DNA of 14,735 bases from Bacteroidia bacterium (lineage in GTDB: Bacteria > Bacteroidota > Bacteroidia > Bacteroidales > Dysgonomonadaceae): contig JAUNRY010000024.1 of NCBI GenBank assembly GCA_030539475.1, forward strand, positions 1-14,735. Reading direction: 5' to 3'. The notes beneath the pieces are model-generated. The model worked only from the letters and a program-made list of their open reading frames with translations. It was not told where the DNA came from and made no database searches. Within the stretch, counting starts at the first letter, position 1. Every line of letters starts with the position of its first letter. Below are positions 8,196 through 14,714 of this stretch, piece after piece. The position numbers and the translations under genes were made by a program.

Positions 8196-9179
8196 TTATT
8201 TTCTTATCCGGCTGTACTCGTACTCGATAATATCGGTCATTACATCAGAAATATTGAGTCCGGCGGCCTGCACTTGTTGAGGAATGAAACTGGTTTCGGT
8301 CATTCCGGGCGTTGTATTTACCTCGAGCAAAACCGGAACGCCGTCGGAAACAATGTAATCTGCACGGATAATTCCTTTTGCGCCGATAAGTTGATAAATA
8401 CGTTGGGTTTGCTCCTGAATTTGTGCGGCAATGGCTGCCGGAATTCGTGCCGGAGTAATTTCTTCCACTTCGCCTTTGTATTTGGCGTTGTAATCGAAAA
8501 AATCGTTTTTGGAAACCACTTCGGTGAGCGGCAAGCGTTGAAATCCTTTTGCCGACTGATAGCATCCGCAGGTTACTTCCGTGCCCGATATGAAACTTTC
8601 TATGAGCGTTTCGGGAGCTTCGGCAAAAGCGTCGTCGATAGCTTTTTGCAAATTCGAGGCTTCCTTTACTTTGGTTGTGGCGAAACTGGAGCCGCCGATG
8701 TTGGGTTTAACGAAAACCGGTAATCCCAATTTATTAACAATTGATTCGGCATCGTAAGCCTCGTTCGGACGAAGCACAACCGATTCGGCTACCTGAAATC
8801 CGAAATTTTTGAGAAAATTGTTGCAGGTGAACTTGCTGAATGTCAGTGCCGATGCCAACACGCCGCAATTGGAGTAGGGGATGCGAAGCATATCGAAATA
8901 GCCCTGCAGCACACCGTCTTCGCCCGGTGTGCCGTGGATGGTGATGTAGGCGAAATCGAACGCAGTTTTTTGTCCGTTTGCCGTGAAACTGAAGTCGTTT
9001 TTATCGATGGGAAAAAGCTTGTTTTCGTACTCGGCCTCCCATACGTGTTCGTCTATTTTCACCTTATAAAGATTGTATTTCTCTTTATCGATAAAAGAGT
9101 ATATGCCTTTGGCGCTTCTTTCCGAAACTTCCTTTTCTGACGAATATCCGCCCCAAACAATGGCAATGTTTTTTTTCAT
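8196..9179 (-). CDS. ddl: D-alanine--D-alanine ligase
   Basis: ATP-grasp enzyme of 327 residues, full length for the family, joining two D-alanines for the peptidoglycan stem peptide in the cytoplasm. Visible marks: GG-Y-SSEKEVS at 10-19, with E15 at the same index as in E. coli DdlB; VKPNIGGSS (157-165) binding ATP; the omega-loop Tyr in NAKY (Y234), which marks a D-Ala-D-Ala rather than a D-Ala-D-lactate enzyme; R272-A-D274 and E286-V-N288 as metal and phosphate ligands; and PGMT at 291-294. The YSNCG at 102-106 replaces the more usual YTGSG. It lies 17 bases after the rluD stop, in a spacer made of heptad repeats, and upstream of the acyltransferase gene. The ATG at 9179 is close to AGAAG, which may be its ribosome binding site. 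Confidence 0.95.
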   Translation of the reverse strand: MKKNIAIVWGGYSSEKEVSERSAKGIYSFIDKEKYNLYKVKIDEHVWEAEYENKLFPIDKNDFSFTANGQKTAFDFAYITIHGTPGEDGVLQGYFDMLRIPYSNCGVLASALTFSKFTCNNFLKNFGFQVAESVVLRPNEAYDAESIVNKLGLPVFVKPNIGGSSFATTKVKEASNLQKAIDDAFAEAPETLIESFISGTEVTCGCYQSAKGFQRLPLTEVVSKNDFFDYNAKYKGEVEEITPARIPAAIAAQIQEQTQRIYQLIGAKGIIRADYIVSDGVPVLLEVNTTPGMTETSFIPQQVQAAGLNISDVMTDIIEYEYSRIRK

Positions 9180-9205
9180 CTTCTAACTTCTAATTTCTAA
9201 TTTCT
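9180..9205 (-). repeat. Heptad tandem repeat between rluD and ddl
   Basis: Read on the minus strand, three and a half 7-base units: AGAAATT, AGAAATT, AGAAGTT, AGAAG. They span the rluD TAG stop (9197-9199) and end immediately before the ddl ATG. The same AGAWRTY unit recurs at 14715-14735. Confidence 0.7.
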
Positions 9206-10270
9206 CGATTCAGTGTATGTTCGCCATCTTTCGATAACGTTTTGAATATCTTCCGGCAAAATGCTTTCGAAAAACATTTCTTTGCCCGTTCGCGGATGAA
9301 CAAAGCCCAGCGTTTGCGCATGCAGGCATTGCCGCGGGCAAATGGCGAAACAATTATACACAAATTGTTTGTATTTTGCAAAATGCGTTCCGCGCAACAC
9401 TTCGTTTCCGCCGTATCGCTCGTCGTTGAACAGCGTGTGGCCGATGTGTTTCATGTGCACACGAATTTGATGTGTGCGCCCCGTTTCCAGTTCGCATTTA
9501 ACAAGCGTTACGTAACCAAACCGCTCCAGCACGTTATAGTGCGTAACCGCGGGTTTTCCGTGTTCGCCGTCTTCAAAAACGCGCATCTGCATGCGGTCTT
9601 TGGGGTCGCGGCCGATATTTCCGGTAACAGTTCCCCGGTCGTCGGCAACGTTTCCCCACACCAGCGCCACGTATCTGCGTTGGGTGGTTTTGTTGAAAAA
9701 TTGTGCCGACAGGTGCGTTTTGGCCTCGGGTGTTTTGGCCACGAGCAGCAATCCCGATGTATCTTTGTCTATTCGGTGAACCAATCCCAGGCGCGGATCA
9801 GACATGTCCATTCCGTGTTCGTATTTCAGGTGAAACGCTATGGCGTTGACCAATGTGCCGGTGTAATTTCCGTGTCCGGGATGCACTACCATGCCGGGCG
9901 GCTTGTTGATAACCATCAGGTCATTGTCTTCGTAAACGATGGTGAGTGGGATGTTTTCGGGCAGAATTTCCAGTTCCCGCCGCGGCCTATCCATTACAAT
10001 GGTAATTACGTCGAGCGGTTTCACCTTGTAATTCGATTTTACGGCCGTGCCGTTTACCAGAATACAATCGGCATCGGCGGCTTGCTGGATTCGGTTTCGG
10101 GAAATTCCTTCGATGCGTACGGACAAAAATTTATCGATTCGCAGCAGGCTTTGTCCTTTATCGGCTACAAATCGATAATGCTCAAATTTTTCGTTTTGTG
10201 AAGAATCATCCATTAACTCATCTTCATCATCCGAAAAATCTTGTATGTCATCGAAATTGTTTTCGTTCAC
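9197..10270 (-). CDS. rluD: 23S rRNA pseudouridine synthase, RluD family
   Basis: Protein of 357 residues with an acidic N-terminal tail (1-30), an S4 RNA-binding domain (about 41-92, LLRIDKFLS to YKVKPLDVITI) and the RluA-family catalytic domain. The catalytic Asp is D168 in VHRIDKDTSG; also visible are GRTHQIRVHM and the C-terminal LHAQTLGFVHPRTG block. RluD makes the pseudouridines in helix 69 of 23S rRNA. The S4 domain and family marks favour RluD, though RluC-type activity cannot be excluded. The start is a GTG at 10270, 24 bases after the upstream PASTA stop; an ATG at 10213 (codon 20) is the alternative. I keep the GTG because the extra residues continue the acidic tail typical of these proteins. 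Second gene of the operon. Confidence 0.88.
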   Translation of the reverse strand: MNENNFDDIQDFSDDEDELMDDSSQNEKFEHYRFVADKGQSLLRIDKFLSVRIEGISRNRIQQAADADCILVNGTAVKSNYKVKPLDVITIVMDRPRRELEILPENIPLTIVYEDNDLMVINKPPGMVVHPGHGNYTGTLVNAIAFHLKYEHGMDMSDPRLGLVHRIDKDTSGLLLVAKTPEAKTHLSAQFFNKTTQRRYVALVWGNVADDRGTVTGNIGRDPKDRMQMRVFEDGEHGKPAVTHYNVLERFGYVTLVKCELETGRTHQIRVHMKHIGHTLFNDERYGGNEVLRGTHFAKYKQFVYNCFAICPRQCLHAQTLGFVHPRTGKEMFFESILPEDIQNVIERWRTYTESRN

Positions 10271-10294
10271 TTTGGGTTGTTTTTCGCTCTTTGC

Positions 10295-10972
10295 CTAAAA
10301 GAAAGATTCATCAATATTCGATGGTTGTGTTGCCTCGCCGTTTGGATCGGATTGAGGAGTTGTTCTTACTTCCGCCGGTGAAACCACAAATTCTCTGTTC
10401 ATATCCAACGAGTCATTCGTCATTCCGCTTCCTACAACCAGTTTCAGAGGCGAACCTGCCGGTATTTGTTCATCGGGCATGAGTTTTTTTCCGCGATATT
10501 CTACCGACATCACCAGCCCGTGGTATTGCGCGGGAACTTCTTCTATTGTTATCTGGTTGAATCCGATGGAGTTGAGCAGGGCAATGGCCTGTCGGGAGGA
10601 AAAGTCTATCAATCCGGGAACGGAAACCGGCTGCGGGTTTCGGGCGTAAATGGTGATGTAAATATCGCGTCCTTCCTTTACCTTGTTGTTCGGTTTGGGC
10701 GTCTGATCGATGATGGAGCCGGGAACCGCGTCTCGTTGAAAGATGGAATCAACAATCTGAATATCCAATCCTTTCGATTTCAGCATTGCCTCGGCTTCTT
10801 CTGCCTGAAGCCCTTGTAATTGAGGAACTATTACGTTTTGTCCGTGGCGCGTGTAAACATTGAGCAAAAGCAGGGTTAGCACCACTAATAAAATGGCTAC
10901 AACGCCTATTGCCACGATGTTCAGGAGAATGTTGTTCCCGATAAAATTTTTATTTTTTGATTTTGCACACAT
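10295..10972 (-). CDS. Membrane-anchored PASTA-domain protein (no kinase domain)
   Basis: Protein of 225 residues: a short basic cytoplasmic head (1-14), one transmembrane helix (about 15-39), then two PASTA repeats in the periplasm (about 45-110, starting VIVPQLQGL, and about 114-182, starting VSVPGLIDF) and a polar tail rich in Ser, Thr and Asp. PASTA domains bind peptidoglycan fragments or beta-lactams in Ser/Thr kinases and penicillin-binding proteins; here neither catalytic domain is present, so a structural or sensing role at the cell wall is inferred. Position directly upstream of rluD and ddl fits a link to wall synthesis. It is the first gene of the operon, with a TACTTTTG box about 90 bases upstream. 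Confidence 0.85.
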   Translation of the reverse strand: MCAKSKNKNFIGNNILLNIVAIGVVAILLVVLTLLLLNVYTRHGQNVIVPQLQGLQAEEAEAMLKSKGLDIQIVDSIFQRDAVPGSIIDQTPKPNNKVKEGRDIYITIYARNPQPVSVPGLIDFSSRQAIALLNSIGFNQITIEEVPAQYHGLVMSVEYRGKKLMPDEQIPAGSPLKLVVGSGMTNDSLDMNREFVVSPAEVRTTPQSDPNGEATQPSNIDESFF

Positions 10973-11061
10973 ACTTTAAATATGTTGGTTGAACAGTTTT
11001 TATAGTTTTGCTAACAGCCAAGGGCTAACTGTTGATTGCCAATGATGCTGAAATTTTACCA

Positions 11062-11069
11062 CAAAAGTA
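11062..11069 (-). promoter_or_regulatory. -7 element of the PASTA-rluD-ddl operon promoter
   Basis: On the minus strand this reads TACTTTTG, a match to TAnnTTTG, about 90 bases before the PASTA ATG. No clear TTG lies 19-20 bases further upstream, so only the -7 part is supported. The leader it implies contains a small AGCC/GGCT hairpin near 11020-11033. Confidence 0.4.
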
Positions 11070-11205
11070 TAAAAAAAATGGTTGTCTTCTGTTTTTTAGG
11101 AGCAAAGAGTTGTGAAAGTGTGTGAAGTAGATGATGAGAATTGGCGTGTTTTTTCGTAGATAACGTTGCGCAATAGCCCAAAACCTTATCCCACAGTGGC
11201 GCTAC

Positions 11206-11239
11206 AAAAAAACAGGAACATGCATTACACACATTCCTG
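11206..11239 (-). terminator. rpmH intrinsic terminator
   Basis: A 10-base-pair stem with two G-U pairs (arms 11230-11239 and 11213-11222; minus strand CAGGAATGTG and CATGTTCCTG), a 7-base loop and seven T on the minus strand. It begins 31 bases after the rpmH stop codon. Confidence 0.85.
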
Positions 11240-11270
11240 CTTTCCATTTTTTGCTAAATAATTATTCCAA

Positions 11271-11411
11271 TCAACCGGCTACGGTTAACCTTGCTCTTCC
11301 TTTGGCGCGGCGGGAAGCCAACACTTTTCTGCCGTTTTTGGTGGCCATTCTCGAACGAAAGCCGTGTTTGTTTTTTCTCCTTCGGTTTGAGGGTTGAAAT
11401 GTTCTTTTCAT
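11271..11411 (-). CDS. rpmH: 50S ribosomal protein L34
   Basis: A 46-residue, very basic protein read on the minus strand from an ATG at 11411 to a TGA at 11271. It begins MKRTFQPSNRRRKNKHGFR, continues RMATKNGRKVLASRRAKGR and ends RLTVAG, the near-invariant L34 sequence at nearly the usual length (44-47). L34 is a small late-assembling protein of the large ribosomal subunit. The gene stands alone between its own promoter (11454-11484) and terminator (11206-11239); dnaA and rnpA, its partners in many other phyla, are not adjacent. Confidence 0.97.
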   Translation of the reverse strand: MKRTFQPSNRRRKNKHGFRSRMATKNGRKVLASRRAKGRARLTVAG

Positions 11412-11453
11412 TTTATCTTGATGTTTTTATTTATTGCGTGAAATATTGGGGTG

Positions 11454-11484
11454 CAAAATTAGATAATATTTTTCAATTATCCAA
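11454..11484 (-). promoter_or_regulatory. rpmH promoter
   Basis: On the minus strand: TTG (11484-11482), a 20-base spacer and TAATTTTG (11461-11454), matching the Bacteroidetes consensus. Start of transcription would be near 11447, giving a leader of about 35 bases before the rpmH ATG. Confidence 0.7.
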
Positions 11485-11573
11485 TTTATAGGGTTTAAAA
11501 TTCGTTTTCTCGGACAGTTTTTTCGAGATGAGTTGAAAAAAGAAGATTTTTTGTGAAAAATACGCGCTAAATT

Positions 11574-11603
11574 TTGTCAGTTCTAAAAAAGGTTTTATCT
11601 TTG
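11574..11603 (+). promoter_or_regulatory. Promoter of the tRNA-Glu - rpsT unit
   Basis: TTG at 11574-11576 (inside ATTTTG), a 19-base spacer and TATCTTTG at 11596-11603: an excellent match to the Bacteroidetes promoter consensus. Transcription would start near 11609, about 45 bases before the tRNA. Confidence 0.75.
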
Positions 11604-11653
11604 CACTCGCAATTTGAGGAAAGGTTAATTTTTTTCGGGTTCGCAACCTAACC

Positions 11654-11725
11654 GGCCCATTCGTCTATCGGTTAGGACGCCAGATTTTCATTCTGGAAAG
11701 AGGGGTTCGATTCCCCTATGGGCTA
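11654..11725 (+). tRNA. tRNA-Glu (anticodon UUC)
   Basis: A 72-base cloverleaf: acceptor arms GGCCCAT and ATGGGCT (7 pairs, first pair G-U), D arm with GGTTAGGA, anticodon stem CCAGA/TCTGG around a TTTTCAT loop with TTC at positions 34-36, a short variable loop and the T arm AGGGG-TTCGATT-CCCCT. The discriminator base is A and CCA is not encoded. It shares a promoter with rpsT, whose ATG is 31 bases downstream, so the tRNA is probably cut from a joint transcript. Confidence 0.95.
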
Positions 11726-11756
11726 CAAAAAAAGATTTAAAACAAGTCAAACAATA

Positions 11757-12011
11757 ATGGCAAATCACAAATCAGCAGAAAAAAGAATCAGACAGACAAA
11801 AGTTCGTCGTTTATCAAATAGATATGTATCCCGCACCACCAGAAATTCGGTACGCGACTTGCGTGCTTTAACTTCGAAAGAAGAAGCGGCTAAAATGTAT
11901 CCCGAAGTTTGCTCGATGCTGGATAAACTGGCGAAGAAAAAAGTTATTCACCAAAACAAGGCCAATAACTTAAAGTCTAAATTGGCCGCTCACATCAGCA
12001 AGTTGAGTTGA
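11757..12011 (+). CDS. rpsT: 30S ribosomal protein S20
   Basis: An 84-residue basic protein starting MANHKSAEKRIRQTKVRR, the standard S20 beginning, with the three-helix pattern and the HQNKANNLKSKLA block near the end. S20 binds 16S rRNA during assembly of the small subunit. The frame stays open upstream into the tRNA gene, but the ATG at 11757 gives the family length and N-terminus. It is transcribed with tRNA-Glu and ends at the hairpin 12034-12061. Confidence 0.97.
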   Translation: MANHKSAEKRIRQTKVRRLSNRYVSRTTRNSVRDLRALTSKEEAAKMYPEVCSMLDKLAKKKVIHQNKANNLKSKLAAHISKLS

Positions 12012-12033
12012 TTTTTTATTCATCAAAATAAGT

Positions 12034-12061
12034 AAAGCCGGACACGAGTGTGTTCGGCTTT
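12034..12061 (+). terminator. rpsT intrinsic terminator
   Basis: Stem of AAAGCCG/CGGCTTT plus ACAC/GTGT separated by one mismatch, with a GAGT loop, 22 bases after the rpsT stop. The 3' arm ends in TTT. The A-rich 5' arm makes it potentially bidirectional. A further AGCCGT/ACGGCT hairpin follows at 12071-12087. Confidence 0.8.
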
Positions 12062-12088
12062 ATTCGTGTTAGCCGTTTTTTACGGCTC

Positions 12089-12251
12089 AACCCGAAAACT
12101 TGTGGTGGACAGTATAGATTTCTCCCTAATGTTTTAAATGATAGTTCATTGAAAAAATACCGGCGAGAAAGCTCGTCACTTCGACCGTAGGGATAAGTCT
12201 CTTGCACTGTCAAAAAGCCATCGGATAGTTGAGTCCACCTGTTTTCGGGTT
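12089..12251. mobile_element. 163-bp inverted-repeat (MITE/REP-like) element
   Basis: Ends are inverted repeats: AACCCGAAAAC + TTGT + GGTGGAC at 12089-12110 against GTCCACC + T + GTTTTCGGGTT at 12233-12251, so 18 of the bases pair exactly. The interior is also a degenerate palindrome: the left arm reads ACAGT then AGATTTCTCCCTA then AAATGA, and the right arm, on the other strand, reads ACAGT then AGACTTATCCCTA then AAGTGA. The right arm carries about 22 extra bases between GGTGGAC and ACAGT. The centre folds as CGAG-AAAG-CTCG (12155-12166). There is no coding capacity. No clear target duplication is visible at the ends. It lies between the rpsT terminator and the stop codon of the acidic protein gene. 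Inference: a non-autonomous transposable or REP-like repeat. Confidence 0.6.
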
Positions 12252-12261
12252 GTCCCTATTT

Positions 12262-12612
12262 TTACCTGTAATCTCCTTTATCAACTCGTTGATTCGGATC
12301 TCTGTTGATATCCTCGCGGCCTTCTCCACGATAATCTCCTATTTCATCATCGTCTTCCAGATACTCGTCGTTTTCATCCGGGTCTGAGGATTCCTCTTGT
12401 TCCTGATGTACGCTTTCATCTTCAGTTTGGGCAGGATATTCGCTGTCTGAATCACCCTCGCGGTAATCGCCGTGTTCTTTCGCCTTTTGATCGTCGTTGA
12501 TTTGATCTTTATGGGTTTCTTTTTCGGCTGTAAGGTTGTCGGCGTCCTTGTCGTGCTGTGAATCAGTGCCGTATTCGCGGCTGCTGTCTTCGTTTGTTTT
12601 CTTTGAGTCCAT
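12262..12612 (-). CDS. Acidic, probably disordered hypothetical protein with GDYR motifs
   Basis: Protein of 116 residues starting MDSKKTNEDS. It is almost wholly Asp, Glu, Ser, Gln, Asn, Lys and Arg, has no hydrophobic core and is strongly acidic, so it is probably intrinsically disordered. The tetrapeptide GDYR occurs three times (48-51, 92-95 and at the very end, 113-116), twice followed by EG or GEG. I recognise no family; its make-up recalls hydrophilin or stress-type proteins, which is only an impression. The frame is open 43 codons further upstream, but that extension is basic, unlike the rest, and covers AT-rich leader; the ATG at 12612 is preferred. A TATTTTTG at 12748-12741 (minus) could be its -7 box. 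Its stop lies 10 bases from the inverted-repeat element, which may serve as its terminator. Confidence 0.6.
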   Translation of the reverse strand: MDSKKTNEDSSREYGTDSQHDKDADNLTAEKETHKDQINDDQKAKEHGDYREGDSDSEYPAQTEDESVHQEQEESSDPDENDEYLEDDDEIGDYRGEGREDINRDPNQRVDKGDYR

Positions 12613-13031
12613 ATTATATATTTTTCTGTAGCTGATTCGGTTCAGATACATATATAAAACCATAAGAGGTTGTTTTTTGTTCCTGAATGCCTTTGTTATT
12701 ATCCGTATTCTTCTAAAATTTATTTTCTGCCGCGAAAACACAAAAATACAACGTTAAAATCTTGTATATTTCTGATATACAGTGTTCTGTTTTTATATAC
12801 CCAAGACAAAAATCATAGATTTTTATTGTCATATACTTTTCAGCATAAAACTCTTATTATACATAATTAACCAATTTATTTGCGACGTGTCCATTGGGCA
12901 ACGCACCTATTCAATAAAAAAACGGCAATTATTCTTATTATTTGCTTAAACTGTTATAATGTGTATTTCTCTGTGTCTTCAATTGGTTTTTTAATATAAA
13001 ATAAATCGATATAAGATTAAATTTTCATATA
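12613..13031. other. AT-rich spacer between divergent genes
   Basis: No credible gene on either strand. It holds a possible minus-strand -7 box (TATTTTTG, 12748-12741), an AT-rich hairpin at 12805-12830 (GACAA/TTGTC and AAATC/GATTT) and otherwise unstructured A/T-rich DNA serving as leader of both flanking genes. Confidence 0.5.
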
Positions 13032-13062
13032 TTTGCAGGCAAAAATTATCATTTTATTTTTG
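13032..13062 (+). promoter_or_regulatory. Promoter of the cytochrome-SUMF1 gene
   Basis: TTTG at 13032-13035, 19 bases, TATTTTTG at 13055-13062: a perfect match to the Bacteroidetes consensus, giving a start near 13068 and a leader of about 47 bases. The TTTG is itself the end of a second TATATTTG box (13028-13035), which could act as an alternative -7 element. Confidence 0.65.
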
Positions 13063-13114
13063 CAGTTAATTTAAAAACATCAATTAAATTATTAATTCAT
13101 TAATTAAGAGATAG

Positions 13115-14707
13115 ATGGCTGAATCTAAAAACATCTATGATAATCAACACAGGAAAAAACGTCAGAAATTCCATCAGCGCAAAGGCTTCTTTTTGTTGGT
13201 AGGTATTTTTATCGGCATTATTTTCATCGCTGCATTGTATCAAACATCCGTATATTTCTCCACCAACGAGTCATGTATGATGTGCCACGTGCATCCTCAT
13301 GCCGAGGAGTCTTGGAAATTATCTGTTCACGTAAACAACAGCAGCGGCGTTATGGTAAACTGTATTGATTGTCATCTTCCGCCTAAAGACGATACATGGG
13401 CGCATTATACATCAAAAGTAGCGTTGGCAGCCCGCGATGTGTGGGGGTATATCACCAAAGACAGCGCCGATTTCGACTGGGAGAAAAAATCGCAACTCGA
13501 GCACGCCGTTAAATACATTCCCAACGAGTCGTGCGTGAAATGCCACCAGAATTTATTTCCGCAGGGAATTACCGATGAAGGCATTACCGCGCACATGTAT
13601 TACGATGAGAATCACGAAAAGCTGAATTTTCAATGTATAAGCTGCCACCTCGATGCAGGACATTACAATCCCAACTATTCGCACAGTCAAATGGTGGGAA
13701 TACCCGGTTTTACAGCCGGCACGGCTACTGATTCGAGTTTGTTTTTCAAGGAACCCACCGTGATTACGGCCTTTGAAAACTATACCGAGCAAATTCCGGG
13801 AACACCCGTTTCGTTCAATATGAAGGCTATACCCGGCGGAACCTTCCTCATGGGCAGCACGCCCAAAGAGCCGTACCACCAACCCGATGAAGCGCCGCAA
13901 CACGAGGTAACCATAAGCCCGTTCTTCATGGCAGAGGTAGAAACCACGTGGGATCAGTACTGGGCTTTCTGTGCCGCCACCTTGAGCGAAGGGCGCACTC
14001 TTCCCGAAACGGTTTACGAAAACAACCTCCAGGCAATGGACGTAGATGCGATTTCCGGACCCACAGCCCCGTTTGGATATCCCGACCAGGGATGGGGATC
14101 GGGAGACAGGCCGGCCATTACCATGACGCATTACGCAGCGCAGATTTTCTGCCAGTGGCTCTCGGAAAAAACAGGCAAAAAATACCGCCTGCCCACCGAA
14201 GCGGAATGGGAATACGCTGCACGCGGAGGTACGCAAACGCCGTATTTCTTTCAGGGAAGCCCCCGTGATTTTTCCGACGAAGGATTTTTGAGAAGATTTT
14301 TCCCGGCAAAAACCGACAGCATAAGCGATTTTGTTATTTACAGCAAAAACAGCGATAACCGCACGCAAGAACCGTCAGCCGTATTGGCCAATCCGTTCGG
14401 ATTAAAAAACATGCTCGGAAACGTGATGGAATATTGTGCCGACAGATACGATGCGGCAGCTTACAACAACAGAAGTGGAAACAACATTGATCCGTTGGTT
14501 ACCGAAGGCGATGAATGGGTAGTTCGCGGAGGAAGTTATTTGTCCGACGCGGCCGATCTCCGCTCTGCCGCGCGAAGCCACACGCAACACGATGAATGGA
14601 TGAAAACCGATCCGCAACAACCCAAAAGTATCTGGTGGTACTCCGATATAAGAGGCATTGGTTTTAGGGTGGTGTGCGAACCGGACGAGGCTATAAACGC
14701 GAGATAG
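13115..14707 (+). CDS. Tetraheme NapC/NirT-type cytochrome c fused to a SUMF1 domain
   Basis: Fusion protein of 530 residues. A basic N-terminus (11-23) and one transmembrane helix (about 24-42) place the rest in the periplasm. Four heme-c motifs follow: C54-MM-CH58, C83-ID-CH87, C140-VK-CH144 and C174-IS-CH178, with the NapC/NrfH spacing around CIDCHLPP. NapC/NrfH proteins take electrons from membrane quinol and pass them to periplasmic enzymes. After a linker (about 190-232), residues 236-522 form a SUMF1/FGE-like domain: MKAIPGGTFLMGS, GDRPAITMTHYAAQIFCQWLS, YRLPTEAEWEYAARGG, GNVMEYC (435-441) and VVRGGSYL (469-475). The cysteines expected after RGGSYL in true formylglycine-generating enzymes are absent (SDAADLRSAARS instead), so classical FGE activity is unlikely. 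Electron delivery to a periplasmic partner, perhaps encoded downstream, is inferred. Confidence 0.88.
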   Translation: MAESKNIYDNQHRKKRQKFHQRKGFFLLVGIFIGIIFIAALYQTSVYFSTNESCMMCHVHPHAEESWKLSVHVNNSSGVMVNCIDCHLPPKDDTWAHYTSKVALAARDVWGYITKDSADFDWEKKSQLEHAVKYIPNESCVKCHQNLFPQGITDEGITAHMYYDENHEKLNFQCISCHLDAGHYNPNYSHSQMVGIPGFTAGTATDSSLFFKEPTVITAFENYTEQIPGTPVSFNMKAIPGGTFLMGSTPKEPYHQPDEAPQHEVTISPFFMAEVETTWDQYWAFCAATLSEGRTLPETVYENNLQAMDVDAISGPTAPFGYPDQGWGSGDRPAITMTHYAAQIFCQWLSEKTGKKYRLPTEAEWEYAARGGTQTPYFFQGSPRDFSDEGFLRRFFPAKTDSISDFVIYSKNSDNRTQEPSAVLANPFGLKNMLGNVMEYCADRYDAAAYNNRSGNNIDPLVTEGDEWVVRGGSYLSDAADLRSAARSHTQHDEWMKTDPQQPKSIWWYSDIRGIGFRVVCEPDEAINAR

Positions 14708-14714
14708 ATATATT

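Noticed and set aside
9242..10201. A 319-codon open frame on the plus strand opposite rluD.
   Set aside because: It is antisense to a clearly conserved rluD and has no recognisable domain; long shadow frames are common opposite conserved genes.
11056..11247. 63-codon minus-strand frame between rpmH and the PASTA gene.
   Set aside because: It overlaps the rpmH terminator and the operon promoter and has no protein-like pattern.
11654..11725. tRNA-Glu as an integration site for a mobile island.
   Set aside because: No integrase and no duplicated tRNA 3' end were seen; the tRNA is followed directly by rpsT in one transcription unit.
11718..11756. Upstream extension of rpsT by 13 codons.
   Set aside because: It would start inside the tRNA-Glu gene, and MANHKSAEKR at 11757 is the standard S20 N-terminus.
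12613..12741. 43-codon N-terminal extension of the acidic protein.
   Set aside because: The extension is basic and hydrophobic, unlike the acidic body, and covers AT-rich leader DNA.
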